Assembly (NCBI RefSeq): GCF_900103605.1
Contig: NZ_FNHY01000001.1
Location: 310,001 to 374,000, forward strand
Direction of reading: 5' to 3'
Source of the DNA: Psychrobacillus sp. OK028
GTDB lineage: Bacteria; Bacillota; Bacilli; Bacillales_A; Planococcaceae
Length of the DNA: 64,000 nucleotides
Each line of letters begins with the position of its first letter. The stretch's first letter is position 1. Below are positions 7,578-17,872 of the stretch, one piece after another. The notes beneath the pieces are model-generated. The model ran no database searches. It was not told where the DNA came from and saw nothing but the letters and a program-made list of their open reading frames with translations. Made by a program: the position numbers and the translations under genes.

Positions 7578-10500
7578 ATGTCGTTACGAATAGTTAGTGG
7601 CCGATCAGGCTATGGAAAAACAACCTTCATTCACCAAGAAATAATAGCCGAACTACAAAAAGCTCCTATGGGAGACCCAATATTCTACATAGTACCCGAC
7701 CAAATGTCATTTTCCAGTGAATATGACCTTGCAGCAGAATCGGGACTTCCAGGACTAATTCGTGCACAAGTAACGACATTTAAACGATTAGCTTGGCGTG
7801 TTCTCCAAGAAACTGGGGGAATTGCTAAAGAAGAAATAAGTGGATTTGGTTACCGTATGCTCATTCGTAGCTTACTTGAAAACCACAAAGACGAATTTAC
7901 GCTGTTTAAACGAGCAGCAACGAAAAGAGGATTCACCGATCAAATCGAAGTATTACTAAAAGAGTTTAGTAGATACTGTATGGATTACTCTACAATGGCC
8001 AATGCCCTAAGCAATTTAGAACATGTAAATGCTCCCAAAACGCTTTTAGATAAATCCTCCGATATAATGCTAATGCTCGAAAAGATGGAGGAAAAGCTAG
8101 GAGTTAGTTATATTGACGGGGAAGGATACTTAAACTTATTAGCTACGAAAATAAAAGACTCTTCTCTGCTAGCCAAAACAGAAATCTATATCGATGGTTT
8201 CACTTCCTTTACAACGAGAGAATTAGAGATTATAGAGGAATTAATGCTACAGGTGAAGCGCCTAACCATTGCACTTCCGATGGAATCCATACAGGATGCT
8301 ATAGATGAACAATCGCTGTTTTACCAGCCTGCAAATACTTGCGTTAGGCTCTTAGAAATTGCCCAAAAGGAACAAGTGGAATTAGAAGAGACCGTCCATC
8401 TGAGTGAACAGAAACGTTTCAAGTCACATGAAATTGCACATATCGAAGCAAACCTGGATCAACTACCTCCCGAACAAACAAACTCAGAGGGCAATATCCG
8501 AATAACGGAAGCTTCCAATCGCCGTGCGGAAATGCATGCAGTAGCAAGACAAATACGAGAACTAATGCAGCAAAAAAATGTTCGATACAACGAAATGGCG
8601 ATTTTGCATAGAGACGCAGATACGTATGAAGGGTTAATCGAGACTATTTTCCCGCAGTACGATATTCCCGTTTTCGTTAGTAAAAAGAAACCGATGCTCC
8701 ATCATCCACTAATCGAATTAAGTCGTACTATTCTAGAGATAATTCGAACTGACTGGAAATATGAACCGGTTTTTCGAGCGGTGAAGACTGATTTATTTTT
8801 CCCGTTAGATGCCCCTAAAAAAATCTGGCGAGAGCGTGCGGATCGTTTAGAGAATTTTGTACTCGCATTCGGAATCTACGGAGATAGATGGATGGATGAA
8901 AGGCGCTGGGTGTATAAAAAATATCGTGGTTTAGAATTTTACTCTAAAGTGCAGACAGATGAAGAAAAGAGTATTCAAGCAGATATTCATACAATCAGAG
9001 ACTTGATCGTCGAACCGATTAAAGTGCTTTCGGAACAGCTTCAACAATGTAAAACAGGCAAGGATTATGCAATTGCTATCTATGCATTTATAGAAAAGTT
9101 AAATGTATATGAAAAATTGCAAAGCTTGAAGCGATCAGAAGAGGAAAACGGTCAATTGCTGTTAGCTTCCGAGCATGAGCAAGTTTGGAACGAATGGGTA
9201 AATGTAATTGATCAGTTTGTATTGATGTTTGGAGAAAAGGAAATGTCTCTAGAGGAAGTAACGAAAATTTTAGATGAGGGTTATGACCAGCTTACGTTTT
9301 CTAGCATTCCGCCTACGATTGATCAAGTAATTGTTGGGAATGTGGATATCATTCGTTTAACAAATATAAAAGCAGCATTTGTGCTTGGAGTAAATGATGG
9401 GGTATATCCAAAACGGATGGATCATGAAGGGCTACTAACAGATACAGAGCGTGAATGGTTCACTCAAATTGGCTTTGAACTTGCACCAACGTCGAAAATG
9501 CGATTGATGGACGAAAATTATTTAATCTATAAAGCATTCGTCACTCCATCCCATTTCTTATTCGTATCCTATCCAACGGCGGATAATGAAGGAAAAGCGC
9601 TGTTGCCTTCCACCTACATCAAAAAGCTTCAGCAAATGGTAAGTAATTTATCAATTGAAATAGCTGTAGTGGATCCAAGCGATATGCTAACAGATGAATT
9701 GGATTTGAATTCTATCAGTCACCCACGCCCTACTTTGCCATATGTTATTATGCAACTTCGAGGAGCACTCGAAACAGGCGAATTATCCGAAGTGTGGCAG
9801 TCTGTCTACCATTACTATTTAGAGGATCCATATTGGTCGAAATTAGTGAAAAGAATTACGAAGCCCCTAATTCATGGCAATAAAACCGAAAGATTAAATG
9901 AAGAAATGACTGCTGCTCTATACGGGGAAACGATGATTTCTAGTGTATCACGAGTAGAGAAATATTATAGCTGCCCGTTTGCCCATTACGCATCGTATGG
10001 CTTAAAGCTAGAAGAACGTGCAGAGTATAAATTAGAAGCACCACAAATGGGGGACTTATTCCATGCGGCTTTAAAATGGATTGCCGATGAGACGCAACGT
10101 CTCGATTTACAATGGTCACAGCTAACCTCGCAGCAATGCTATCAGCTCGCAAGACAAGCAGTGGATTATATCGTACCAGTCTTTGTGCACCAATTATTAT
10201 TAAGTACAAACCGCTACCGATATATTCAACGTAAATTGGAGCAAATCGTTGCGAATACATTAATCGCTTTAAGTAAGCATTCGAAAGGCTCAGGGTTTGT
10301 TCCAATTGCTGTAGAAGCAGGATTTGGTCCTGGAGAGACATTACCAGCGCTGGAAATTCCCTTGAAGCGAAACCGCAAAATGCAATTACGTGGTCGAATT
10401 GATCGAGTGGATGCAGCTAATATCAACGGGAATATGTTTGTTCGGATAGTCGATTATAAATCTTCTAAAAAAGGTATTGATTTGAACGAGGTTTACCATG

Positions 10501-11072
10501 GTATTTCACTTCAAATGTTAACGTATTTAGACGTTGCTGTAGAAAATGCCGATATTTGGCTACACGAAGATGCGGATCCAGCAGGAGTTTTATACGTTCA
10601 TATGCATAACCCTTTCATACAGTCTCAAAAAGAATTGGAAGAGGCAGAATTAGAGGATGCCGTTTATAAATCCTATAAAATGAATGGTCTTTTGCTCGAT
10701 GATCCAGAAGTTATTATGGAAATGGATGATCAGATTTCAGGATTTTCAAAAGTTATTCCCGTTCGGATGAACAAAGACGGAAACCTGTCTAAATCATCGT
10801 CCAAAGTAGTAGAACCGGAGCAAATGCGTTTGCTGCAATCCTTTGTACGTAAAAAGCATGAGCAAGCAGGCAACGGCATGACTGCTGGAGATACGCGTGT
10901 TTTACCTTATCGTATTAAAGATAAAATGCCATGTACTTATTGCTCATATCGCAGTGTTTGCCAATTTGATCCGGGGGATCCTGCGCAACAAGTTCGTGTA
11001 TTGAAGGTAGAGGAGCCAGAAATAGTAGCAGAAAAAATTCGAGAGGAGATGAGTCCAAATGAACATTCCTAA
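7578..11072 (+). CDS. addB: AddB, helicase-like nuclease subunit of AddAB
   Basis: Subunit of the RecBCD-equivalent enzyme that resects double-strand breaks, recognises Chi and loads RecA. The 1164-residue product (B. subtilis AddB about 1166) starts with a Walker A motif GRSGYGKT (residues 8-15) and ends with a RecB-type nuclease domain with DYKSSKK. Cysteines for the iron-sulfur staple are present: one in YSCPFAHY before the nuclease core and three in CTYCSYRSVC near the C-terminus. The ATG after aaaggagattgcaacc is used; an upstream in-frame ATG lacks a ribosome site. addB overlaps addA by 14 bp, which implies coupled translation. Confidence 0.96.
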   Translation: MSLRIVSGRSGYGKTTFIHQEIIAELQKAPMGDPIFYIVPDQMSFSSEYDLAAESGLPGLIRAQVTTFKRLAWRVLQETGGIAKEEISGFGYRMLIRSLLENHKDEFTLFKRAATKRGFTDQIEVLLKEFSRYCMDYSTMANALSNLEHVNAPKTLLDKSSDIMLMLEKMEEKLGVSYIDGEGYLNLLATKIKDSSLLAKTEIYIDGFTSFTTRELEIIEELMLQVKRLTIALPMESIQDAIDEQSLFYQPANTCVRLLEIAQKEQVELEETVHLSEQKRFKSHEIAHIEANLDQLPPEQTNSEGNIRITEASNRRAEMHAVARQIRELMQQKNVRYNEMAILHRDADTYEGLIETIFPQYDIPVFVSKKKPMLHHPLIELSRTILEIIRTDWKYEPVFRAVKTDLFFPLDAPKKIWRERADRLENFVLAFGIYGDRWMDERRWVYKKYRGLEFYSKVQTDEEKSIQADIHTIRDLIVEPIKVLSEQLQQCKTGKDYAIAIYAFIEKLNVYEKLQSLKRSEEENGQLLLASEHEQVWNEWVNVIDQFVLMFGEKEMSLEEVTKILDEGYDQLTFSSIPPTIDQVIVGNVDIIRLTNIKAAFVLGVNDGVYPKRMDHEGLLTDTEREWFTQIGFELAPTSKMRLMDENYLIYKAFVTPSHFLFVSYPTADNEGKALLPSTYIKKLQQMVSNLSIEIAVVDPSDMLTDELDLNSISHPRPTLPYVIMQLRGALETGELSEVWQSVYHYYLEDPYWSKLVKRITKPLIHGNKTERLNEEMTAALYGETMISSVSRVEKYYSCPFAHYASYGLKLEERAEYKLEAPQMGDLFHAALKWIADETQRLDLQWSQLTSQQCYQLARQAVDYIVPVFVHQLLLSTNRYRYIQRKLEQIVANTLIALSKHSKGSGFVPIAVEAGFGPGETLPALEIPLKRNRKMQLRGRIDRVDAANINGNMFVRIVDYKSSKKGIDLNEVYHGISLQMLTYLDVAVENADIWLHEDADPAGVLYVHMHNPFIQSQKELEEAELEDAVYKSYKMNGLLLDDPEVIMEMDDQISGFSKVIPVRMNKDGNLSKSSSKVVEPEQMRLLQSFVRKKHEQAGNGMTAGDTRVLPYRIKDKMPCTYCSYRSVCQFDPGDPAQQVRVLKVEEPEIVAEKIREEMSPNEHS

Positions 11073-14000
11073 TATGCCAGCAGAGCTGACATGGACACCT
11101 GCACAATGGAAGGCAATCTGGGCTACGGGTTCAGATGTGCTTGTTTCTGCCGCTGCCGGCTCGGGAAAAACGGCTGTCCTCATCGACCGACTCATTCAAA
11201 AAGTTATTTCGAAAGAAACTCCTATCAATGTCGATGAGTTATTAGTCGTTACCTTTACAAATGCTTCAGCTGCAGAAATGCGCCACCGTATGGGCGAGGC
11301 GCTAGAAAAGGCAATTGCCAACGATCCAACATCGAATCATTTGCGAAAACAACTAAGTCTGTTAAACAAAGCACAAATTTCTACATTGCATTCGTTTTGT
11401 TTAAATATCGTAAGGCAATACGCTTATATGCTAACGATAGATCCAGGTTTCCGTATTGCAAATGAAACAGAGGCAGCAATTATGCGTGATGATATGCTAG
11501 CTGAAGTGCTAGAGGAGGCTTATCATGTCGACAATCCAGAAGCGATGTACCGATTGTCGGATAGTTTTACTTCCGATCGTGACGATCAATCGATAGAAAT
11601 AATGATTGAAAAACTTTATTCCTATTCGCGAGTACATCCAGAGCCCGCGAAATGGCTGCTGGCAATACCGGAAGCATATAACCTACCAGAAGGTATGACC
11701 ATTGACGAGCTATCATTTATAGGTCCATTAAAGCTTGCAATTATTCATCATTTAGAAGAGGCAATCGCAATAACAGAGGAGATTCGTAGACTTGCAAACG
11801 ATCCAAATGGTCCAGCACCTCTAGCAGAAACTGCTATGATCGATCAGCAAATGATTCAAGAGGCAGTAGATTTGATGAAGAATAGCTCATGGCAAAGCGT
11901 TTTTCATTATTTCCAAGGAATAAAATGGGGAAGAGCAGCAGCGATAAAAAAAGACTCCTGTGATGAAGGCTTAAAAAATCAAGCAGTAAATAAACGTACG
12001 AAAGTGAAAAAAATTGTTAATGATCTAAAGGATAATTATTTTACCCGATCACCAGAACGATTACTTGAGGAAATGCGATTGATGGCACCACAGTTGCAAA
12101 AACTAGTGGAGCTGACTATAGCTTACGGTGAGCGGTATACCGCAGCTAAAAATGAAAAAGGGCTCGTCGACTTTTCAGATTTGGAGCATTACGCATTAGA
12201 TATTCTATCTGAGCATGATGAAAATGGGAAACTTATACCTTCAGATATTGCAAAAGAATATAAGGCTCGTTTTAAAGAAGTGCTAGTGGATGAGTATCAG
12301 GATACAAATTTACTCCAGGAGACCATTTTACAGTTTGTGAAAAGTGGCGATGAAAACACAGGGAATATGTTTATGGTAGGGGACGTGAAGCAGTCCATTT
12401 ATCGATTCCGTTTAGCAGAGCCTATGCTATTCTTAGGGAAATATCTTGCATTCAATGATCTTCCAATAGATTCAGGTATCAAAATAGATTTAAATGCCAA
12501 CTTCCGAAGTCGTAAGGAAGTGCTACATGCGACCAACTATATTTTCAGCCAAATTATGGGAGAACAAGTTGGGGAAATTGAATATGACGAAGCAGCTTCG
12601 TTAAAACCCGGGGCACCTTATGAAGAAACCGAAACACCTGTTGAGCTAGCACTTTTATATGAAGTAGAAGATGGCAGTGCGGAACCTACGGAAGAGGAAG
12701 AAACAATTGAAGCTATAGCAGAAGAGGAACTAAAGAAGTCACAAGCCGAGGCACGTTATATAATCTCAAAAATAAACGAAATGATTAATTCTGGGGCAAC
12801 TGTCTACGACCCATGGAAAAAAGCTCATCGTCCTGTCAGGTATAGTGATATGGTCATATTAATGCGCTCAATGACTTGGTCTGGGGAGGTTACCGAGCAG
12901 TTTAAAGAAGCTGGTATTCCTTTATATGCCGAGCTTTCGAAGGGATATTTTGAAGCAATTGAAGTGCTAATCATGCTTCATACGCTTCGTACAATCGATA
13001 ATCCTTATCAGGACATATCTCTAGCATCCGTTCTCAGGTCGCCTTTTGTAGGATTATCAGAATCAGAGCTAGCACTTATCCGACTATCTGCTCCAAAGGA
13101 ACCTTTCTACGATGCATTAAAAACATTTGTAGCTAATGGAGGAGCAGGGCTGACCTCAGATACTGCTGAGAAACTACAAAGGTTCTTACTTCAGTATGAA
13201 GATTGGCGTGATTTAAGTAGAAGAGGCTCACTCGCAGATTTAATATGGCAAATATACTTGGACACGCATTACTACGAAATAGTAGGTGCTATGCCAAATG
13301 GTAAGCAAAGACAAGCAAACCTTCGTATCCTTCATGACCGAGCTATCGATTATGAGAAGACTTCTTTCCGAGGGCTGTTCCGCTTTTTACGTTTTATCGA
13401 TCGTATGCGTAAACGAGGGGATGATTTAGGAGCTGCACGTGCTATAGGAGAAAAGGAAAATGTCGTTCGTTTAATGACAATCCATTCCTCAAAGGGTTTG
13501 GAATTTCCAGTTGTTTTTTTAGCGGGTATTGGAAGACCTTTTAACCAAATGGATTTCAATGAGTCCTACTTATTTGACCAGTCGTTTGGACTTGCGGTAA
13601 AAGCCATTGATCCTGAAAAGCGAATTTCTTATACTTCGCTGCCATTTTTATCTATGAAGGAAAAAAAGCAAATGGAATTGAAGGCAGAGGAAATGCGCGT
13701 TTTATATGTTGCTATGACGCGTGCCAAAGAGCATTTATTCCTCATTGGATCTATTAAAGACTTAACAAAAACGTTGGAAAAATGGTCAGATGCTCAAAAT
13801 GTTTTGAGTGATGAAATGTTGCCAGGCTATATGCGGGCAAAAGCAAAAGGCTATTTAGACTGGATTGGATCAGCATTAGCAAGACATACAAATTTCCGCC
13901 AGTTATCCAATGTAAATGAAGCAAACTTAGTGGATAGTGAGTCCAAATGGAGGATTATTACTAAATGTGTGGATGATTTAAAACGTATTGTACAAGAAGA

Positions 14001-14769
14001 GGAAAAAGAGGTTGCAGCATTGGACCAGCTAATTGATCCTGCAAAAGGTACGTATTTAAAGGAAGTTAAGTCTCGTTTCGATACGCCCTATTTACATGAA
14101 ATATCTACCCATAAACGTTCTAAGCAAACGGTCAGCGAAATGAAGAAAATACAGCAGCTGATGGAACGCTCAGACGATGACTATTTTCAGATGTCTGGAC
14201 CGACTAGTTTGAAAAAGATTGCGAAGCGTCCCTTTTTCCTACAGCAGGAAACAACATTGACGGGTGCAGAAGCTGGTACTGCAGTCCATGCTTTTATGCA
14301 AAACGTCGATCTGCAGGAAGAAAAAAATGAGGAGCAGGTTCTCCTTTTTGCCGAAAGACTGGCTGAACGTGAAATTTTAACGAAAGCTGAACAGGCTGCC
14401 ATTGTTCCTAGTAAGATCGTTCCTTTCTTCCGTTCAGATATCGCTGAAAGACTCCGAAATGCTAAAGAAGTTATGAGAGAGTTTCCTTTCACGTATGCAT
14501 TAGAGGATGGAGACGGAGACAAACAGATTATCCAAGGGGTCGTCGATTGCTTATTTTTAGAGAGTGATGGAAGTTGGGTTTTGCTGGACTATAAAACGGA
14601 CAAAGTGAAGCATTTAGTTAAGGACGAATCGTTATTACAACAGGAAATGCAAAAACGCTACCAAATTCAATTGTCTCTATATTCGAAGGCAATTGAGGCA
14701 ATTTTACAAGTGCACATAAAAGAAAAAGTACTATATTTATTTGATGTAAATAGAACAGTGTCATTTTAG
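11059..14769 (+). CDS. addA: AddA, UvrD-type helicase and nuclease subunit of AddAB
   Basis: ATP-driven 3'-5' helicase with a C-terminal RecB nuclease domain. The 1236-residue product carries Walker A AAAGSGKTAVL (from residue 31), VDEYQDTN (helicase II), GDVKQSIYRFR (III), TIHSSKGLEFPVVF (V), YVAMTRAKEHL (VI) and the nuclease motif LLDYKTDK. All UvrD-like motifs and nuclease residues look intact. The start lies inside the addB end, with gagaggagatgag before it. In B. subtilis sbcDC follows addA; here a DUF418 gene follows instead. Confidence 0.97.
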   Translation: MNIPNMPAELTWTPAQWKAIWATGSDVLVSAAAGSGKTAVLIDRLIQKVISKETPINVDELLVVTFTNASAAEMRHRMGEALEKAIANDPTSNHLRKQLSLLNKAQISTLHSFCLNIVRQYAYMLTIDPGFRIANETEAAIMRDDMLAEVLEEAYHVDNPEAMYRLSDSFTSDRDDQSIEIMIEKLYSYSRVHPEPAKWLLAIPEAYNLPEGMTIDELSFIGPLKLAIIHHLEEAIAITEEIRRLANDPNGPAPLAETAMIDQQMIQEAVDLMKNSSWQSVFHYFQGIKWGRAAAIKKDSCDEGLKNQAVNKRTKVKKIVNDLKDNYFTRSPERLLEEMRLMAPQLQKLVELTIAYGERYTAAKNEKGLVDFSDLEHYALDILSEHDENGKLIPSDIAKEYKARFKEVLVDEYQDTNLLQETILQFVKSGDENTGNMFMVGDVKQSIYRFRLAEPMLFLGKYLAFNDLPIDSGIKIDLNANFRSRKEVLHATNYIFSQIMGEQVGEIEYDEAASLKPGAPYEETETPVELALLYEVEDGSAEPTEEEETIEAIAEEELKKSQAEARYIISKINEMINSGATVYDPWKKAHRPVRYSDMVILMRSMTWSGEVTEQFKEAGIPLYAELSKGYFEAIEVLIMLHTLRTIDNPYQDISLASVLRSPFVGLSESELALIRLSAPKEPFYDALKTFVANGGAGLTSDTAEKLQRFLLQYEDWRDLSRRGSLADLIWQIYLDTHYYEIVGAMPNGKQRQANLRILHDRAIDYEKTSFRGLFRFLRFIDRMRKRGDDLGAARAIGEKENVVRLMTIHSSKGLEFPVVFLAGIGRPFNQMDFNESYLFDQSFGLAVKAIDPEKRISYTSLPFLSMKEKKQMELKAEEMRVLYVAMTRAKEHLFLIGSIKDLTKTLEKWSDAQNVLSDEMLPGYMRAKAKGYLDWIGSALARHTNFRQLSNVNEANLVDSESKWRIITKCVDDLKRIVQEEEKEVAALDQLIDPAKGTYLKEVKSRFDTPYLHEISTHKRSKQTVSEMKKIQQLMERSDDDYFQMSGPTSLKKIAKRPFFLQQETTLTGAEAGTAVHAFMQNVDLQEEKNEEQVLLFAERLAEREILTKAEQAAIVPSKIVPFFRSDIAERLRNAKEVMREFPFTYALEDGDGDKQIIQGVVDCLFLESDGSWVLLDYKTDKVKHLVKDESLLQQEMQKRYQIQLSLYSKAIEAILQVHIKEKVLYLFDVNRTVSF

Positions 14770-14780
14770 GGGGAAAGAGT

Positions 14781-15977
14781 TTGTTGATCAAACCAACAGG
14801 AGTAAAGGAACGTATTATCTCAATCGATGTCATGAGAGGGTTAGCTCTACTCGGGATATTTGTCGTGAATATGTTGTTTTTCCATACTCCATATATTTAT
14901 ATTAATCCATATACTTGGTATCAAAATCCAAGTGATTATGAGACGTTTAAGATGATTGACCTTTTTGTACAAGGTAGTGTGTATCCATTATTCTCGATGT
15001 TATTTGGATACGGTTTGGCTATGCAATTTATGAAGGCTGAAGCAAATGGCAGCAATTTTTCTAAATTTGCTGTTCGCCGATTATTCGTTTTACTATTAAT
15101 CGGCTGTATTCATGCTTTTCTAATTTGGGCAGGAGATATATTAATAACGTATGCATTAGCAGGTTTTGTTTTATTACTCATGATTAGATTGAAGCCCATA
15201 TGGTTATTTCTAATTAGTATTTTCTTGTTCTTAATACCAAATGGTCTCCTGAGTGGCTTACTTTACTTGGGCTCTAAGGTCAGTCCAAATGACATGATTA
15301 TCTATACAGGAATACAAGAAATTGAAGCGAGTATTCTTGCTTATGGACAAGGGTCTTGGATGGATATATTTTGGCAACGATTAGATGATTGGCTTTATAT
15401 GAATGGTAATGGTGCAATGTTTTTATTAATGTTCATCACGATTGTTCCGTTCCTCTTGTTAGGTGCAGCAGCAGCAAAATGGAAGCTGATCGAAAGAGCG
15501 AGAGAGTTAAAAGCTTTTTGGATTGTTACAGTAGTAGTTGCATTCGCTGTGGGTACGTCTATTAAGTGGATTCCTTATGTTAAGGAAGCAGATGCATTAA
15601 CTATGTATATCCAGGACACTTTTGGTGGACCACTGCAGGCAATTGCTTACGCAGGAGTCATTGCTATCATCTGCACGATTCCAATTGGAGCAAAAATACT
15701 TTCTCCAATTTCCAAGGTTGGTAGAATGTCTATGACCATCTATTTAATGCAATCGATCATTGCCACAACTATTTTTTATGCCTATGGGTTTGGTTTATAC
15801 GGAAAGATTGATATTACCACAGGTACTTGGATGGCAGTCGGTATTTACGCATTACAAATAGTTTTCGCAGAGATTTGGTTTATGAAATATAAGCAAGGTC
15901 CTGTGGAGTTATTGTGGAGAAAACTGACTTATTCGAATAGTTTGTCGAAAATAGATGAAAAGGAATCTAATTTGTAA
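14781..15977 (+). CDS. DUF418 family polytopic membrane protein (YeiB-like)
   Basis: 398 residues with roughly ten hydrophobic segments. The opening IDVMRGLALLGIFVVN and the C-terminal GRMSMTIYLMQSI ... PVELLWRKLTY match the DUF418/acyltransferase-like family; members are membrane proteins of uncertain function, possibly transferring acyl groups. It starts with TTG 11 bp after addA, with aggggga as ribosome site, so it may ride on the addBA transcript. A second TTG one codon later is equally possible. No terminator lies between it and yisK. Confidence 0.75.
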   Translation: MLIKPTGVKERIISIDVMRGLALLGIFVVNMLFFHTPYIYINPYTWYQNPSDYETFKMIDLFVQGSVYPLFSMLFGYGLAMQFMKAEANGSNFSKFAVRRLFVLLLIGCIHAFLIWAGDILITYALAGFVLLLMIRLKPIWLFLISIFLFLIPNGLLSGLLYLGSKVSPNDMIIYTGIQEIEASILAYGQGSWMDIFWQRLDDWLYMNGNGAMFLLMFITIVPFLLLGAAAAKWKLIERARELKAFWIVTVVVAFAVGTSIKWIPYVKEADALTMYIQDTFGGPLQAIAYAGVIAIICTIPIGAKILSPISKVGRMSMTIYLMQSIIATTIFYAYGFGLYGKIDITTGTWMAVGIYALQIVFAEIWFMKYKQGPVELLWRKLTYSNSLSKIDEKESNL

Positions 15978-16022
15978 TAGACTTATAGATAGAGTTAAAA
16001 CTATTAAGGGAGTGTCCAAAAG

Positions 16023-16919
16023 ATGAAACTGTTATCCTACCGTTTACAAGATGAAATTTACTTCGGACCAAAAGTCAAAAAAGAAGAGGCAGTATGGGAT
16101 GTACTGCACATTCAGGAGACGCTCCAAGTATTACCTGAGTTTCCATCTACCATTGTAGAAGGTGTACGTTTAGGGATGGATTTTGTCGAACAAATCCGTA
16201 AATTAGTAGAAGCAGCGTTAAAGGCTGAAAATCCAAATAACTTTAAACGTTCATTTACAGAAATCGAATGGCTTTCACCTATTCCACGTACACCTAAAAA
16301 CATCATGGCAGTCGGTAAAAACTATGCAGATCATGCGAAAGAAATGGGAGGAATAGCGAGTGATTTTGTTGTATTTACGAAGTCTCCAACTTCCATTGCT
16401 GCAGATGAACAAACGCTTTCCTTACATGCGGATATAACAAATTCCTACGATTACGAAGGTGAACTTGCGATCGTTATTAGCAAACAAGGAAAAAACATTC
16501 CTGAAAAGCTCGCATATGACTATATCTTTGGTTATACAATTGCCAATGATTTAACTGCGCGTGATTTGCAAACAAAACATCAGCAATATTTCTTAGGGAA
16601 AAGTTTAGAAGGGTCTTGTCCGATGGGACCATACGTAGTGACAAAAGACGAGTTGCCGAAACCACAAGAATTAGCAGTGGTGACAAAAGTAAATGATGAA
16701 ATTCGTCAAAATGGAAAAACGTCCGACATGTTATTTTCAGTTGAAAAAATCATTGCAGAAATTTCTAAGTCAGTTACCCTTGAACCGGGAGATGTTATTT
16801 TAACTGGAACTCCAGCTGGTGTAGGGAAAGGGTTTAATCCACCACGTTTCTTAAAATCAGGAGACGTAGTCAAAATTTCGATTGAAGGAATAGGTACATT
16901 AGTGAACAAATTCGAGTAA
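16023..16919 (+). CDS. yisK: Fumarylacetoacetate hydrolase family protein, YisK-like
   Basis: 298-residue member of the FAH superfamily, metal-dependent enzymes that cleave or decarboxylate keto acids. B. subtilis YisK has been described as an oxaloacetate decarboxylase that also associates with the Mbl cytoskeleton. Residues 1-90 form the N-terminal domain; the catalytic part opens with IMAVGKNYADHAKEM and has the metal-binding YEGELAIVI, a DLTARDLQ stretch and TGTPAGVGKG. yisL follows, as the pair also occurs in B. subtilis. The identical reaction is inferred, not shown. Confidence 0.83.
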   Translation: MKLLSYRLQDEIYFGPKVKKEEAVWDVLHIQETLQVLPEFPSTIVEGVRLGMDFVEQIRKLVEAALKAENPNNFKRSFTEIEWLSPIPRTPKNIMAVGKNYADHAKEMGGIASDFVVFTKSPTSIAADEQTLSLHADITNSYDYEGELAIVISKQGKNIPEKLAYDYIFGYTIANDLTARDLQTKHQQYFLGKSLEGSCPMGPYVVTKDELPKPQELAVVTKVNDEIRQNGKTSDMLFSVEKIIAEISKSVTLEPGDVILTGTPAGVGKGFNPPRFLKSGDVVKISIEGIGTLVNKFE

Positions 16920-16973
16920 CATGTTACACTAAATAGGATAGTAGTAAACTACAAGTATAATTGAGGTGGAAAA

Positions 16974-17336
16974 ATGGATTTCTTAGCATCAACACATTTA
17001 CACATTACCACTTGGGTAGTCGCACTAATTCTATTTTTTGTAGCATTAGCGATTGCTAAACCGAAAGTAGTTCATATGATCTTACGTTTGTTCTACATCC
17101 TAATCATCGTTACTGGAATTGCTTTGTTCATCAAAGGTATGGACTTCGGTGAAGGAATGCTATACGGATTAAAATTCCTAGCAGGCATATTAGTAATTGG
17201 TATGATGGAAATGACTTTAGTGAAAAAAGCAAAAGGAAAACCATACACTACTTTCTTAGTGCTAGTATTTGTTTTCTTCTTTATTGCACTTTTCTTAGGT
17301 TTCAAATTACCAATGGGCGTAAATTTCTTAGCTTAA
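16974..17336 (+). CDS. yisL: YisL family (DUF1516) membrane protein
   Basis: 120 residues, almost entirely four hydrophobic segments with short charged loops; opens with a STHLHITTWVVALILFFVAL segment typical of YisL/DUF1516. Function is unknown. The ribosome site is gaggtgg 5 bp before the ATG. It lies beside yisK as in B. subtilis and has its own terminator. Confidence 0.8.
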   Translation: MDFLASTHLHITTWVVALILFFVALAIAKPKVVHMILRLFYILIIVTGIALFIKGMDFGEGMLYGLKFLAGILVIGMMEMTLVKKAKGKPYTTFLVLVFVFFFIALFLGFKLPMGVNFLA

Positions 17337-17343
17337 GTATTGG

Positions 17344-17373
17344 GAAGCTTCCACTAGTGGGAGCTTCTTTTCC
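17344..17373 (+). terminator. Terminator after yisL
   Basis: gaagcttccac pairs with gtgggagcttc over a very short loop and is followed by ttttcctt. Confidence 0.7.
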
Positions 17374-17417
17374 TTATTACGCTATTTTGATAGTTAACAA
17401 GAGAGGGGAAGCTGCAA

Positions 17418-17579
17418 TTGGGAATAACATTGCTATTATTAGTATTTGTCCTAATGATTGCATTTTTAGCTACGGCAATGGTCATATACAACCTACAAAA
17501 AAACAACAAAGATTCTGCTGATGAATTCCAATCACATATCCTTCAAGAATTCCATAAAACCCAAAAGCCACCGAAATGA
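17418..17579 (+). CDS. Small single-pass membrane protein, 53 residues
   Basis: A short gene with a TTG start 7 bp after gaggggaa. The product MGITLLLLVFVLMIAFLATA ... NLQKNNKDSADEFQ has one membrane helix (residues 3-24) and a polar tail ending in TQKPPK. It lies between two terminators, so it is a self-contained transcript unit or a readthrough partner of yisL. The stop codon and last codons are in the following terminator. I do not recognise a family. Confidence 0.6.
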   Translation: MGITLLLLVFVLMIAFLATAMVIYNLQKNNKDSADEFQSHILQEFHKTQKPPK

Positions 17580-17594
17580 CCGGTGGCTTTTTTT
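17563..17594 (+). terminator. Terminator of the 53-residue gene
   Basis: aaaagccaccg and cggtggctttt form an 11-bp perfect stem with a 7-base loop and a T run. The left arm is coding. Confidence 0.85.
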
Positions 17595-17662
17595 GAAAGA
17601 AAGTATATTAAAATGTCTCGTGAAAACTTGGTTCAAGAGACTAGTAATAATAAATAATCCTA

Positions 17663-17872
17663 TGATTTCCGTTTCAGGTGGAGTACAAAGGCTAAACAGC
17701 GCCACATCGTGTGGCAACGCCTTTGTGACCAACATCCTGTCTCCGCGGGCGTTGCCTCAGCCTCCTCGATACGCTCCGAGGTCACTTCAATGAACGAGGG
17801 AGAGACTACAGCCTCGAGCCGTGCCCATGGAAAGCGTCCGATCTTCGCTACAATCAACGAAATATCTGGGTT
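17663..17872. repeat. Fused dispersed repeat: left part unit A, right part unit C
   Basis: Starts like unit A (tgatttccgtttcaggtgga), carries a degraded hairpin insert (tacaaaggcta ... gcctttgtgacc, about 17694-17733), continues as unit A (tctccgcgggcg ... cctcctcgatacgctccgagg), then switches to unit C (gaacgagggagagactacag, ctcgagccgtgcccatgg, acaatcaacgaaatatctgg). It looks like a full A-to-C element with its middle deleted. It takes up most of the 17580-18034 spacer; the remaining 160 bp hold only the promoter region of the next gene, in which I see no clear promoter. Confidence 0.75.
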
